From positions 1 to 7,791 of the forward strand of contig CAYMWA010000167.1 of assembly GCA_964393795.1 (NCBI GenBank): a DNA stretch of 7,791 bases. Direction: 5' to 3'. Each line of letters begins with the position of its first letter. Positions within the stretch are counted from its first letter, which is position 1. The position numbers and the translations under genes were made by a program. Shown here piece after piece: positions 1 through 6,092 of this stretch. The stretch is from Chryseosolibacter sp964393795. GTDB lineage: Bacteria > Bacteroidota > Bacteroidia > Cytophagales > Cyclobacteriaceae. The notes below the pieces were generated by a model that saw nothing but the letters and a program-made list of their open reading frames with translations, ran no database searches and was not told the origin of the DNA.

Positions 1-1328
1 GCGAAAACGTTCAGGTAGGTTTCCATCACGTGCTTCAGCACACTTGTGAAACGTACATGCAGATAGCGATATAGAAAAATCTGGTTGAGTATGACGACGA
101 CAAAATAGGTTGTAAATGTGCCATAGGCAGCACCGATGATACCGAAATGGCTGATAAAGAAGTAATTAGACACAATGTTGATCAGCGCATTCCGCACGAC
201 CTGCAGAAAGTTGGTCCGCGCCCTGCCCATGGCATCCAACGTGATACCGAAAAACCGGTTAAACGGAATCATTAGTCCGTACAACATGGTGATCTGCAGG
301 ATGGGCACGGTTTCTTCAAAACCGGGACCTGCCACAAATTGTACGACCGGATCTGCCAGCACGATAAAGAAAATTACGACGGGCAGCATGCAAGCGGTGA
401 TGGTACCAACAGCCTTTTCGTAAAGATAGCGCGCTGACCCCGGACCTTCTTCGGCAATCCGCTGCGCCAGCTTGGGAAACAGGATCTGCGTAAGTGTGTC
501 CGACGGCACCTCGACAAGGTTGGAAATACGGATCGCCGGATTGAAGACCGTCACGGCCGAGGAAGATATCATCCGGGCAAGCATCCAGCTGTCGATGTTT
601 TTATTGATCATCGAACTGACGTTGGTCCCGAACGTGAAGAATCCGTAATTGCGCAGTTCACTTAGCCATTTCCGGTCTATCACTGGTGCAATGCGGAGGT
701 GTTTCCGCGCATATTTGAACGATACGAACGCGGAGAGCATCACCGCGGCCAACTGGGCATAGGCCAAATGGTCGAGCCGCATCGGTAGATCAAAGACAAA
801 TACGATCATGATAAACAGAAACAATCCGAAATGCCGGACAAAGTTGCTGACGAATGGTCCTTTGAACTGAAGCTTTGCATGCTGAACGATATCGAAGTGG
901 TTGATCGGAATGATAAATACCGTTGTGAGCATGTAGATCCTGAACAGCGAGGTCAGTTCAGGAACATTCCAGAAGTCACTCAGGAAGATCGAACACAGGA
1001 AGAGTACGGTCAGTTCTAATCCGTTGGTCAACACATTGAGTACCAGCGATGCAGTCTGGATGCGCGTCGCTTGAGCGGGTGACAACGTAAGATACCGGAT
1101 AAGCGGGTTTCGGATAAATCCACGCTTGATGGTCTCCATCAGTGCGGCAATCGACATAAAAAGAACCCACGCGCCGAAGTCTTCCTTTGACAGGAGGCGA
1201 ATGAGGATATAAAAATTGATAAAGCCGAAAAACACCACCGACACCTTATTCATGAAGGTGTAGGATCCGGACCGCAGCCAATAAGAATTGTTGACCTTTC
1301 TTAGAGCTCCCGCAACAAACTTTCGCAT
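1..1328 (-). CDS. Polysaccharide/oligosaccharide flippase (PST/Wzx-like), C-terminus cut by window edge
   Basis: The frame is open from the ATG at 1328 to the left edge, giving 442 codons with no stop. A stop codon (TAA) directly precedes the ATG in frame, so this is the first possible start. The protein is highly hydrophobic with many predicted membrane segments, roughly at residues 28-45, 95-116, 130-143, 166-180, 188-204, 305-326, 341-355 and 380-420. Family-like features are the N-terminal 'YILIRLLSKEDFGAW' stretch (about residues 40-54), the mid-protein 'ELRNYGFFTFGTNVSSM' (about 224-240) and 'FPKLAQ' (about 284-289). These resemble the Polysacc_synt/MATE-type lipid-linked oligosaccharide flippases, which move undecaprenyl-linked glycans across the inner membrane for O-antigen, capsule or exopolysaccharide export. 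Such proteins are usually 420-500 residues, so only the end is missing. It lies 95 nt after the epimerase-like gene on the same strand. Substrate cannot be read from sequence. A generic MATE-family transporter is the main alternative. Confidence 0.9.
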   Translation of the reverse strand, partial: MRKFVAGALRKVNNSYWLRSGSYTFMNKVSVVFFGFINFYILIRLLSKEDFGAWVLFMSIAALMETIKRGFIRNPLIRYLTLSPAQATRIQTASLVLNVLTNGLELTVLFLCSIFLSDFWNVPELTSLFRIYMLTTVFIIPINHFDIVQHAKLQFKGPFVSNFVRHFGLFLFIMIVFVFDLPMRLDHLAYAQLAAVMLSAFVSFKYARKHLRIAPVIDRKWLSELRNYGFFTFGTNVSSMINKNIDSWMLARMISSSAVTVFNPAIRISNLVEVPSDTLTQILFPKLAQRIAEEGPGSARYLYEKAVGTITACMLPVVIFFIVLADPVVQFVAGPGFEETVPILQITMLYGLMIPFNRFFGITLDAMGRARTNFLQVVRNALINIVSNYFFISHFGIIGAAYGTFTTYFVVVILNQIFLYRYLHVRFTSVLKHVMETYLNVF

Positions 1329-1423
1329 TTAATGAGATTGGTTAACCTGCATTTTCAGGTTTATGCCGTTATGGGATAAAAGCAATGCCAACCCCGTCGC
1401 TGTGCTACCCGCGGAAGGGTGCC

Positions 1424-2350
1424 TTATTGATCGGCCGCGATGGTCTTCCGTACGCCCGCTTGATAGCCGGTGGGCTTGACGTTAAAGCGCTTTTCGAACT
1501 TTGATGAGTCGAACACGTAATCGCGGTCGTACTGGTACATCATCTCCACCATTTCCTTCATGAACGGTACGAAGAGGCCAATCAATCCCGCCATCCAGGC
1601 CGGCAGCACGGACACGCCTTTATTTTCGATCTTCATTTCGGAGGTAAACAGCTCCACCATCTCTTTTCCCGTGAGCGCCGGTGCGGCAGTTGGAACATGC
1701 CAGACCTGATTAAAGGCATCGGGCGTGTTGCCCAACAACGCCGTTGCGCGCGCTGCATCGGGCGTATAGGTGAACGAATGTTTCTTGTCCGCAGCAGCAA
1801 ACCAGTTGGCGCGCTTTCCTTTTTTCAGGTTCTTGTAGACGGCTTCGATAAGAAAACTCTTTTCATTGTGAGGCCCGTAGAAATCGGCCGCCCGGGCGAT
1901 CAGGGCTGAAACGTTTCCTTCATTTACTTCTTGCCACAGCATGTCGGCAACCTGTTGACGCACTTTTCCCTTGCGGCTTGGCGGATTAATGGGTGATTCT
2001 TCCGTCATGTGGCCGATAGCGCTGAGGTCGTATGAATAAACGTTGTCGAAAAACACAAGCCGTGCCTGATTGGCGATACAAGCATCAAGGGTCGCCCGCA
2101 TCAGTTTGGGCCATTGCTCCTGCCACACTTTGAGTTTGTAGTCGAAGCCTACAAGGAGATAGACCACTTCAGAGCCTTCGACGGCCTTCGCCACCATGGC
2201 GGGGTCGGAAAGGTCGGCGGGAAACAATTCATCCGTCGCGTTTATCTTCTTCGGATGACGGCTTACAAGTCTGATTTTGGAAGTGTACTTCGTCAGTTCA
2301 CTGGCGAGAATTGTGCCGATGGTGCCATTGGCACCCAGGATAGTCTGCAT
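1424..2350 (-). CDS. Atypical short-chain dehydrogenase / NAD(P)-dependent epimerase-like protein
   Basis: This is a 308-residue soluble protein with a Rossmann fold at its extreme N-terminus. The dinucleotide-binding motif is G6-A-N-G9-T-I-G12 in 'ILGANGTIG'. It is followed by a basic patch after beta-strand 2 (S30, R31, K34, K35), which would suit NADP binding. Acidic residues D46 and D49 fall where the adenine-contacting loop is expected. 'RLVFFDNVYSYD' (97-108) is the usual beta-strand 5 region, and 'ARAADFYGP' (152-160) and 'HSFTYTPDAARA' (191-202) are typical of extended/atypical SDRs of the NAD-dependent epimerase family. The classical YxxxK catalytic pair is not evident: neither Y105 nor Y107 is followed by lysine at +4. 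It may therefore be a reductase, isomerase or sensor of the NmrA/SDR-a type; the substrate is unknown. The ATG at 2350 is the only conventional start after an upstream in-frame stop (2375-2377). A probable terminator lies upstream, so it likely has its own promoter. Confidence 0.88.
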   Translation of the reverse strand: MQTILGANGTIGTILASELTKYTSKIRLVSRHPKKINATDELFPADLSDPAMVAKAVEGSEVVYLLVGFDYKLKVWQEQWPKLMRATLDACIANQARLVFFDNVYSYDLSAIGHMTEESPINPPSRKGKVRQQVADMLWQEVNEGNVSALIARAADFYGPHNEKSFLIEAVYKNLKKGKRANWFAAADKKHSFTYTPDAARATALLGNTPDAFNQVWHVPTAAPALTGKEMVELFTSEMKIENKGVSVLPAWMAGLIGLFVPFMKEMVEMMYQYDRDYVFDSSKFEKRFNVKPTGYQAGVRKTIAADQ

Positions 2351-2407
2351 TTTGTGGCTGGGTTGTAAAATCTGTTAATTATTAAAGCGCGAGATCATTC
2401 TCAACGG

Positions 2408-2431
2408 AAAAAGCGCGCACCGCGTTGCGCG
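2408..2431 (-). terminator. Probable rho-independent terminator after the DUF5009-type gene
   Basis: Read on the minus strand, a 6-bp GC-rich stem (CGCGCA at 2431-2426 paired with TGCGCG at 2419-2414) encloses a 6-nt loop. It is followed by one C and then five T residues (2412-2408). It begins 6 nt after the stop codon of the gene ending at 2438. Position, orientation and T run all fit intrinsic termination of that gene. It also implies that the epimerase-like gene starting at 2350 needs its own promoter. The stem is short, so termination may be only partial. Confidence 0.55.
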
Positions 2432-2437
2432 ACAGGA

Positions 2438-3679
2438 CTACAATTTCAATTTAATGCCCACGCGAATCAGCACGCCGGTGACGAACACGCAGAGCAAGGC
2501 AAACAGCAGCGACTTCAGCAATCCAATTCCTCCGTACAGCATGAAATCCGGCAGGCTAATACCCGCCACGCGTTTCGCAAAGTAGGCAAAATGGGGAACG
2601 AGATAACACAGCAACGTAGCGACGCCTGCCGGCTTGAGGAAGGCGAACCAGTGCGCCTTTTGCTTCATATCTGCTATCCAGTATACGACTACAAAGGCGA
2701 TGATCGTGAGGGCACTGCAGAGAAACAGCCACGCAGGGGTTTCAGCAAGTTTGGACAGGCCCCAGTATGGCCGCGTGATGAGCGACAGGCCGATCAACAA
2801 CAAAGAAAATCCGAGCAGAACGAGGGAAAGTGTCTTGTTGTCGCCCCGGGTTCGGTAATGCCTGAAGATCATCGCGGTCATGATCCCGCCAAGGGTGAGC
2901 CCCGTCAGCGTTCCTCCCCGGATGGGTGTCGGGACGAAGGAAAGGATCTCTGGCACCCATCCCAGATGGAACATGATGCTGAGTGCGCTGAAGAAGAACC
3001 ACGAGACACCTATCACGCGGAAGTTGTCATGGGCAAAAACAGCAATCAGCCCGCCGGCGAGATAGGCCCATCCGATCAGGCCAAGGATGCCCCACCACTG
3101 CGGGCCAAAATAGTGAAGCGCATCGTCCGGACCACCGCGGTAGATCACCGCAAGGCCGATCAACGTGAGGATCGCGACTGTACGAAGACCGTATTTCACC
3201 GCCGGTTTTGTGGTGGACGGATAAGCATTCCAGATGAGAATGAAACAAAGGCAGCAAATCGGCCCCCAATATCCACGGGGCATGCCCGTTGCCGCCGCGT
3301 TGATCGATTCACCATTCACCAGGAACACCCCCATGACCAGCAAGGCAATTGTGCGTACCAGCACATGCTTCACGAGGTCGCGGTCAGTGTCGCCTCTTTT
3401 TCTCCTGTTTTCAAAAGCATAAGGGATGGACAACCCGACTATGAAAACAAAGGCGGGAAAAACGACATCGGAAAGCCCCATCCCGTCAACGCCGGCGTCG
3501 ACGTGACCAAGCCAGGAAGGAATGCCCGTCAGTGACCACAGGTCGTTTACAAATACCATCAACACCATCGTCAGTGCGCGGAGAATGTCAATGGTAGCGA
3601 CACGCTGTCCACCTGCTTTGATGGTGACCCTCTTTGTGGTGGCCGATATGGGTGCAGATGTCAGCGGCGATTCGCTCAT
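2438..3679 (-). CDS. DUF5009 / heparan-alpha-glucosaminide N-acetyltransferase-like multipass membrane protein
   Basis: This 413-residue integral membrane protein has a soluble N-terminal leader (about 1-25) and then roughly 10-12 membrane segments, at about 28-48, 72-88, 107-123, 138-151, 167-181, 195-215, 223-238, 258-272, 283-301, 315-335, 349-365 and 378-403. The signature start 'RVATIDILRALTMVLMVFVND' spans residues 26-46 and is followed by 'GMGLSDVVFPAFVFIVGLSIP' (66-86). It is characteristic of the DUF5009/COG4299 family, related to lysosomal HGSNAT, which acetylates glucosamine across a membrane. In bacteria such proteins are presumed to acylate cell-envelope or periplasmic sugars, but their reactions are mostly unproven. 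Residue 35 is Ala where I would expect Gly in the 'RGL' motif. The ATG at 3679 lies one codon after an in-frame stop (3683-3685), so the start is fixed. It follows the barrel-protein gene by 57 nt with no visible terminator, so co-transcription is possible. Confidence 0.9.
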   Translation of the reverse strand: MSESPLTSAPISATTKRVTIKAGGQRVATIDILRALTMVLMVFVNDLWSLTGIPSWLGHVDAGVDGMGLSDVVFPAFVFIVGLSIPYAFENRRKRGDTDRDLVKHVLVRTIALLVMGVFLVNGESINAAATGMPRGYWGPICCLCFILIWNAYPSTTKPAVKYGLRTVAILTLIGLAVIYRGGPDDALHYFGPQWWGILGLIGWAYLAGGLIAVFAHDNFRVIGVSWFFFSALSIMFHLGWVPEILSFVPTPIRGGTLTGLTLGGIMTAMIFRHYRTRGDNKTLSLVLLGFSLLLIGLSLITRPYWGLSKLAETPAWLFLCSALTIIAFVVVYWIADMKQKAHWFAFLKPAGVATLLCYLVPHFAYFAKRVAGISLPDFMLYGGIGLLKSLLFALLCVFVTGVLIRVGIKLKL

Positions 3680-3736
3680 AGATCAAAGTACGGGAAACGC
3701 AACAAGCCCTGCAACCCACAGCGCCGCCCGAAGGTT

Positions 3737-4615
3737 CTACAATGCGAATTTCAACCCGGCAGTGACCATAAGGGCACTCATACCAAAACTTTGGCGCAGC
3801 GCTTTTTCGGGTTGGTCCGAAGGTGTCTTTTCAGACCGGGTGTCGGTCTCGATCTTCCTTACGTACTCCGTCTTTCTTTGATGGATTGACCATGTGCTCA
3901 AAATATCCTCACCGTCCATCTCGTATTTCACCGTCTCCTTTTCTTTCGGATAATAGCTCATGCCTGTGAACGCAACTTCGGAGAAGAGGTGTACCTTCTC
4001 TGCCAATTGGAAGTCGAGTCCGCCGGCACCGCGAAGGCCAAGCGAGATGCCACCTGAATACTTTTCATCGCGAACAGTAGGAACCGGGTTCACATCGAAC
4101 TCGGAGTGGTGCCGGTACTTTTCGTCTATCGACGCAAAGGCGAAAACAGGTCCTGCCGTAAGATACGGCTTAACCCATCCCTCTCCGGCAGTGAGCAGCA
4201 GTGCCGGCGCAATGAAGGCATTCTCCCCACGCCATGACTGCGTCGTTTTGCCTGAATACCGAAGCTCGTCGTCGATACGTTCTTCGCTGACGGACGTCGT
4301 TTCATAGGATTTTCCAAAGACGTACCCAACGCTGATTTCCACCCCGATCTTCGAAGAAAAAACATGACCGAAAGTGACGGACGAAACCATGCCGGTGCTG
4401 TAAGAACCGCGCACCTCTTCTTCTGTCAGTTGGACGGAAGGTTCGTAGTATCCCGTTTCCGGATTCGTCTCCCGAAGATAAACGTCCAGATGGTTCTTGC
4501 CCAGTGGATTCGACGCGAGCGGAAAAGCATATCCGCCGCCGATTTTCAGGTAAGATTGCGCCTGCGCCAGCGAACATAGGCCCATGGTGCCGACAAAGAG
4601 GAAAACTAGTTTCAT
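3737..4615 (-). CDS. Outer-membrane beta-barrel protein with signal peptide
   Basis: This 292-residue protein starts with a clear Sec signal peptide: K2, a hydrophobic core at about residues 3-16 and an AQA-Q cleavage region near residues 18-20. The mature protein opens with 'YLKIGGGYAFPL' and shows alternating hydrophobic/polar strands rich in Gly and aromatic residues, such as 'KIGVEISVGYVFG' (89-101), 'WVKPYLTAGPVFAFA' (147-161) and 'VHLFSEVAFTGMSYY' (208-222). It closes with 'MVTAGLKFAL' (283-292), whose near-terminal aromatic residue suits an outer-membrane barrel signal. This pattern fits the outer_membrane_beta-barrel (PF13505-like) families common in Bacteroidota. A strongly charged segment at about residues 224-272 breaks the strand pattern and may be a long surface loop. 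Specific function is unknown. The gene is divergent from the nucleoid-associated protein gene and begins about 50 nt from the heptamer array. An overlapping ATG at 4620 is out of frame. Confidence 0.85.
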   Translation of the reverse strand: MKLVFLFVGTMGLCSLAQAQSYLKIGGGYAFPLASNPLGKNHLDVYLRETNPETGYYEPSVQLTEEEVRGSYSTGMVSSVTFGHVFSSKIGVEISVGYVFGKSYETTSVSEERIDDELRYSGKTTQSWRGENAFIAPALLLTAGEGWVKPYLTAGPVFAFASIDEKYRHHSEFDVNPVPTVRDEKYSGGISLGLRGAGGLDFQLAEKVHLFSEVAFTGMSYYPKEKETVKYEMDGEDILSTWSIHQRKTEYVRKIETDTRSEKTPSDQPEKALRQSFGMSALMVTAGLKFAL

Positions 4616-4665
4616 CCCATCGAAGATTTGGTTCAGAATCGAAACTTTAACGAAGCGACCGAGGA

Positions 4666-4679
4666 TTAAGTATTAAGTT
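4666..4679. repeat. Left remnant of the TTAAGTN heptamer array (2 units) at the gap edge
   Basis: Two perfect 7-bp units, TTAAGTA and TTAAGTT, stand immediately before the run of Ns. They are identical, in the same order and orientation, to the first two units on the other side of the gap (4780-4793). They are therefore probably part of the same tandem array, whose full copy number is not known from this assembly. Confidence 0.85.
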
Positions 4680-4779
4680 NNNNNNNNNNNNNNNNNNNNN
4701 NNNNNNNNNNNNNNNNNNNNNNNNNNNNNNNNNNNNNNNNNNNNNNNNNNNNNNNNNNNNNNNNNNNNNNNNNNNNNNN
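4680..4779. other. Assembly gap of exactly 100 Ns inside a tandem repeat
   Basis: One hundred consecutive Ns, a conventional scaffold placeholder for a gap of unknown length. Both edges end in the same 14 bases of heptamer repeat. The break is most simply explained by the assembler failing within the low-complexity array. True missing sequence could be nothing, a longer array, or additional DNA. No gene can be called across it. Confidence 0.95.
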
Positions 4780-4863
4780 TTAAGTATTAAGTTCTAAGTT
4801 TTAAGTTTTAAGTTTTAAGTTTTAAGTGTTAAGTGTTAAGTGTTAAGTGTTAAGTTTTAAGTG
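4780..4863. repeat. Tandem heptanucleotide array, unit TTAAGTN, 12 copies
   Basis: Twelve uninterrupted 7-bp units run in perfect phase. The first six bases are constant (TTAAGT, with one C replacing the first T at 4794). The seventh base varies in blocks: A, T, T, T, T, T, G, G, G, G, T, G. This blocky pattern suggests growth by duplicating neighbouring units (replication slippage or unequal exchange) rather than independent point mutation. The TAA in each unit places a plus-strand stop in every reading frame once per 21 nt, so the array cannot be coding on that strand. It lies in the intergenic space between two divergent genes. No function can be read from it directly. Confidence 0.95.
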
Positions 4864-4898
4864 GGGGATACAGTTTGCATCGTCATTCTACTTCCAAT

Positions 4899-4954
4899 GA
4901 CTATCGACCATGGACTATGGACTATCGACCATGGACTATCGACTATTGACTATT
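4899..4954. repeat. Second tandem heptanucleotide array, unit GACYATN, 8 copies
   Basis: Eight uninterrupted 7-bp units run in phase: GACTATC, GACCATG, GACTATG, GACTATC, GACCATG, GACTATC, GACTATT, GACTATT. The seventh base is again the variable one, and the fourth base is T or C. The first three units and the next three form a higher-order 21-bp repeat, differing only in the final base. The array has no sequence similarity to the TTAAGTN array, from which it is separated by 35 nt of non-repetitive sequence (4864-4898). It ends 38 nt before the preferred start codon at 4993, so it probably overlaps or adjoins the promoter of that gene. Plus-strand reading frames through it contain no stop. Confidence 0.95.
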
Positions 4955-4992
4955 ATTGCAGTCAATTTGCCAACGTAACAACAAATGCGACC

Positions 4993-6039
4993 ATGCTAGA
5001 CCTCACACAAGCGCAACTGCAGAAGCTGATTATTCACAAGGTTGGGAACAGACTATTGGAAGAAAACGTGGTTTTGTCGGATGAGCTCGCCGACATTTCC
5101 GGACAGCCGAACCTGTCAGACGTCCTGGAAAAGTATTTTCTGACGCCGTTCCGGGATCCGGTAATGTATCAGTTTCATCATGTTACTTCACTGGATCTCA
5201 ATGAACTCCATTCAATTGCATCGACGCTGTTCAGGAGTACGAAGGGATTCGTGAAGAAGTCGAAAGACATCGCCAACATCCTCTACACTTATTCGAACCA
5301 TCCTAAAATCAGGAGTGGCGAACTTTACGTGGCGTATTTCGATAGCTGTGTAATCGACAATGAGGTGACCGACGCCATCGGTATTTTCAAGTCGGAGAAC
5401 AGGGAATCGTTCCTGAAGGTTTTTCAGGAAGATGCGTGGTTCGGGGTCAACCACGACGAAGGAATCAGCGTCAAGAAGCCCGATAAAGCCTGCCTGATTT
5501 TCGACACGCACGAACAAGAAGGCTACCGCGTCTGTATTATTGACAACCAGAGCACGGGTGGTGAGGCCCAGTACTGGAAAGACGAATTTCTCAAGCTGAA
5601 ACCGGTCGCGGATAATTACTTTCAAACACAGAACTACCTCAACCTCGCGAAGGATTTTGTTACCGAACGCCTTGACGAAGAGTTTGAGGTGTCAAAGGCC
5701 GACAAGATCGACTACCTCAATCGCTCCATCAACTATTTTAAGAAGAACGAGCAGTTCAACGAACAGGACTTCGCCAACGATGTCTTTGAGCACCAGGAGG
5801 TTATTACCTCCTTCAGAAAATTCAAAGGCGACTTCCAGAACGAACACGACCTAAACGTCGTCAGTGAATTCGAGATTTCGACTAACGCCGTAAAGAAGCA
5901 GTCGCGAATCTTCAAGAGCGTTCTAAAACTCGATCGCAACTTCCACATCTACATCCACGGCGACAAAGACCTTATCGAAAAAGGCGTTGATCCCGACGGA
6001 CGCAAGTATTACAAGATCTACTATCAGAATGAAGCGTAA
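4993..6039 (+). CDS. Nucleoid-associated protein (PF04245 / NdpA-YejK family)
   Basis: A 348-residue cytoplasmic protein from the ATG at 4993. Family-like segments run throughout: 'AQLQKLIIHKVGNRL' (7-21), 'HPKIRSGELYVAYF' (103-116), 'GIFKSENRESFLKV' (130-143), 'KACLIFD' (165-171), 'EAQYWKDEFL' (191-200), 'QNYLNLAKDFVTE' (213-225) and the C-terminal 'FHIYIHGDKDLIEKG' (317-331). The family binds DNA and associates with the nucleoid; E. coli YejK has been reported to interact with type II topoisomerases. Length matches the usual 330-350 residues. The frame is also open upstream to a GTG at 4861 and an ATG at 4897, but those extra residues are encoded by the heptamer array and look nothing like family N-termini, so I reject them. 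A weak TAnnTTTG-like box (TCAATTTG, 4962-4969, one mismatch) lies 23 nt before the start and could be part of the promoter. Confidence 0.92.
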   Translation: MLDLTQAQLQKLIIHKVGNRLLEENVVLSDELADISGQPNLSDVLEKYFLTPFRDPVMYQFHHVTSLDLNELHSIASTLFRSTKGFVKKSKDIANILYTYSNHPKIRSGELYVAYFDSCVIDNEVTDAIGIFKSENRESFLKVFQEDAWFGVNHDEGISVKKPDKACLIFDTHEQEGYRVCIIDNQSTGGEAQYWKDEFLKLKPVADNYFQTQNYLNLAKDFVTERLDEEFEVSKADKIDYLNRSINYFKKNEQFNEQDFANDVFEHQEVITSFRKFKGDFQNEHDLNVVSEFEISTNAVKKQSRIFKSVLKLDRNFHIYIHGDKDLIEKGVDPDGRKYYKIYYQNEA

Positions 6040-6059
6040 AGGATCGAAAAGCAAGTATT

Positions 6060-6074
6060 AACTTCCCGGAAGTT
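6060..6074. terminator. Short inverted repeat between convergent genes, possible bidirectional terminator
   Basis: A perfect palindrome around a central C (AACTTCC at 6060-6066 and GGAAGTT at 6068-6074) sits 20 nt after the stop of the nucleoid-associated gene and 18 nt past the stop of the oppositely oriented dioxygenase gene. As RNA it would form about 6 bp with a 3-nt loop. On the minus strand only a diffuse T-rich stretch follows about ten bases later, and on the plus strand there is no T run. Its location suits termination but its structure is weak, so it could equally be a protein-binding palindrome or chance. Confidence 0.3.
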
Positions 6075-6092
6075 GATCTCGAAGCACACTCT

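Noticed and set aside
1344..1361. Inverted repeat AACCTG / CAGGTT with a 6-nt loop between the epimerase-like and flippase genes
   Set aside because: Only 6 bp, half AT, and no T run on either strand, so it does not support a terminator or operator call.
2591..3535. A 314-codon plus-strand open frame antisense to the DUF5009-type gene
   Set aside because: Its translation is charged and low in recognisable domains, while the minus strand encodes a clear multipass membrane protein with family motifs over the same bases. Long antisense frames are common opposite GC-rich coding sequence.
4780..4954. CRISPR array
   Set aside because: The units are 7 bp, directly abutting and without spacers, and there are no cas genes. 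These are tandem repeats.
5212..5625. A 137-codon minus-strand frame inside the nucleoid-associated protein gene
   Set aside because: Fully contained in a gene with strong family similarity on the other strand; no independent support.
6051..6064. A stretch resembling two degenerate TTAAGTN units downstream of the nucleoid-associated gene
   Set aside because: Matches only 11 of 14 bases and overlaps the palindrome; a single short AT-rich match is easily chance.
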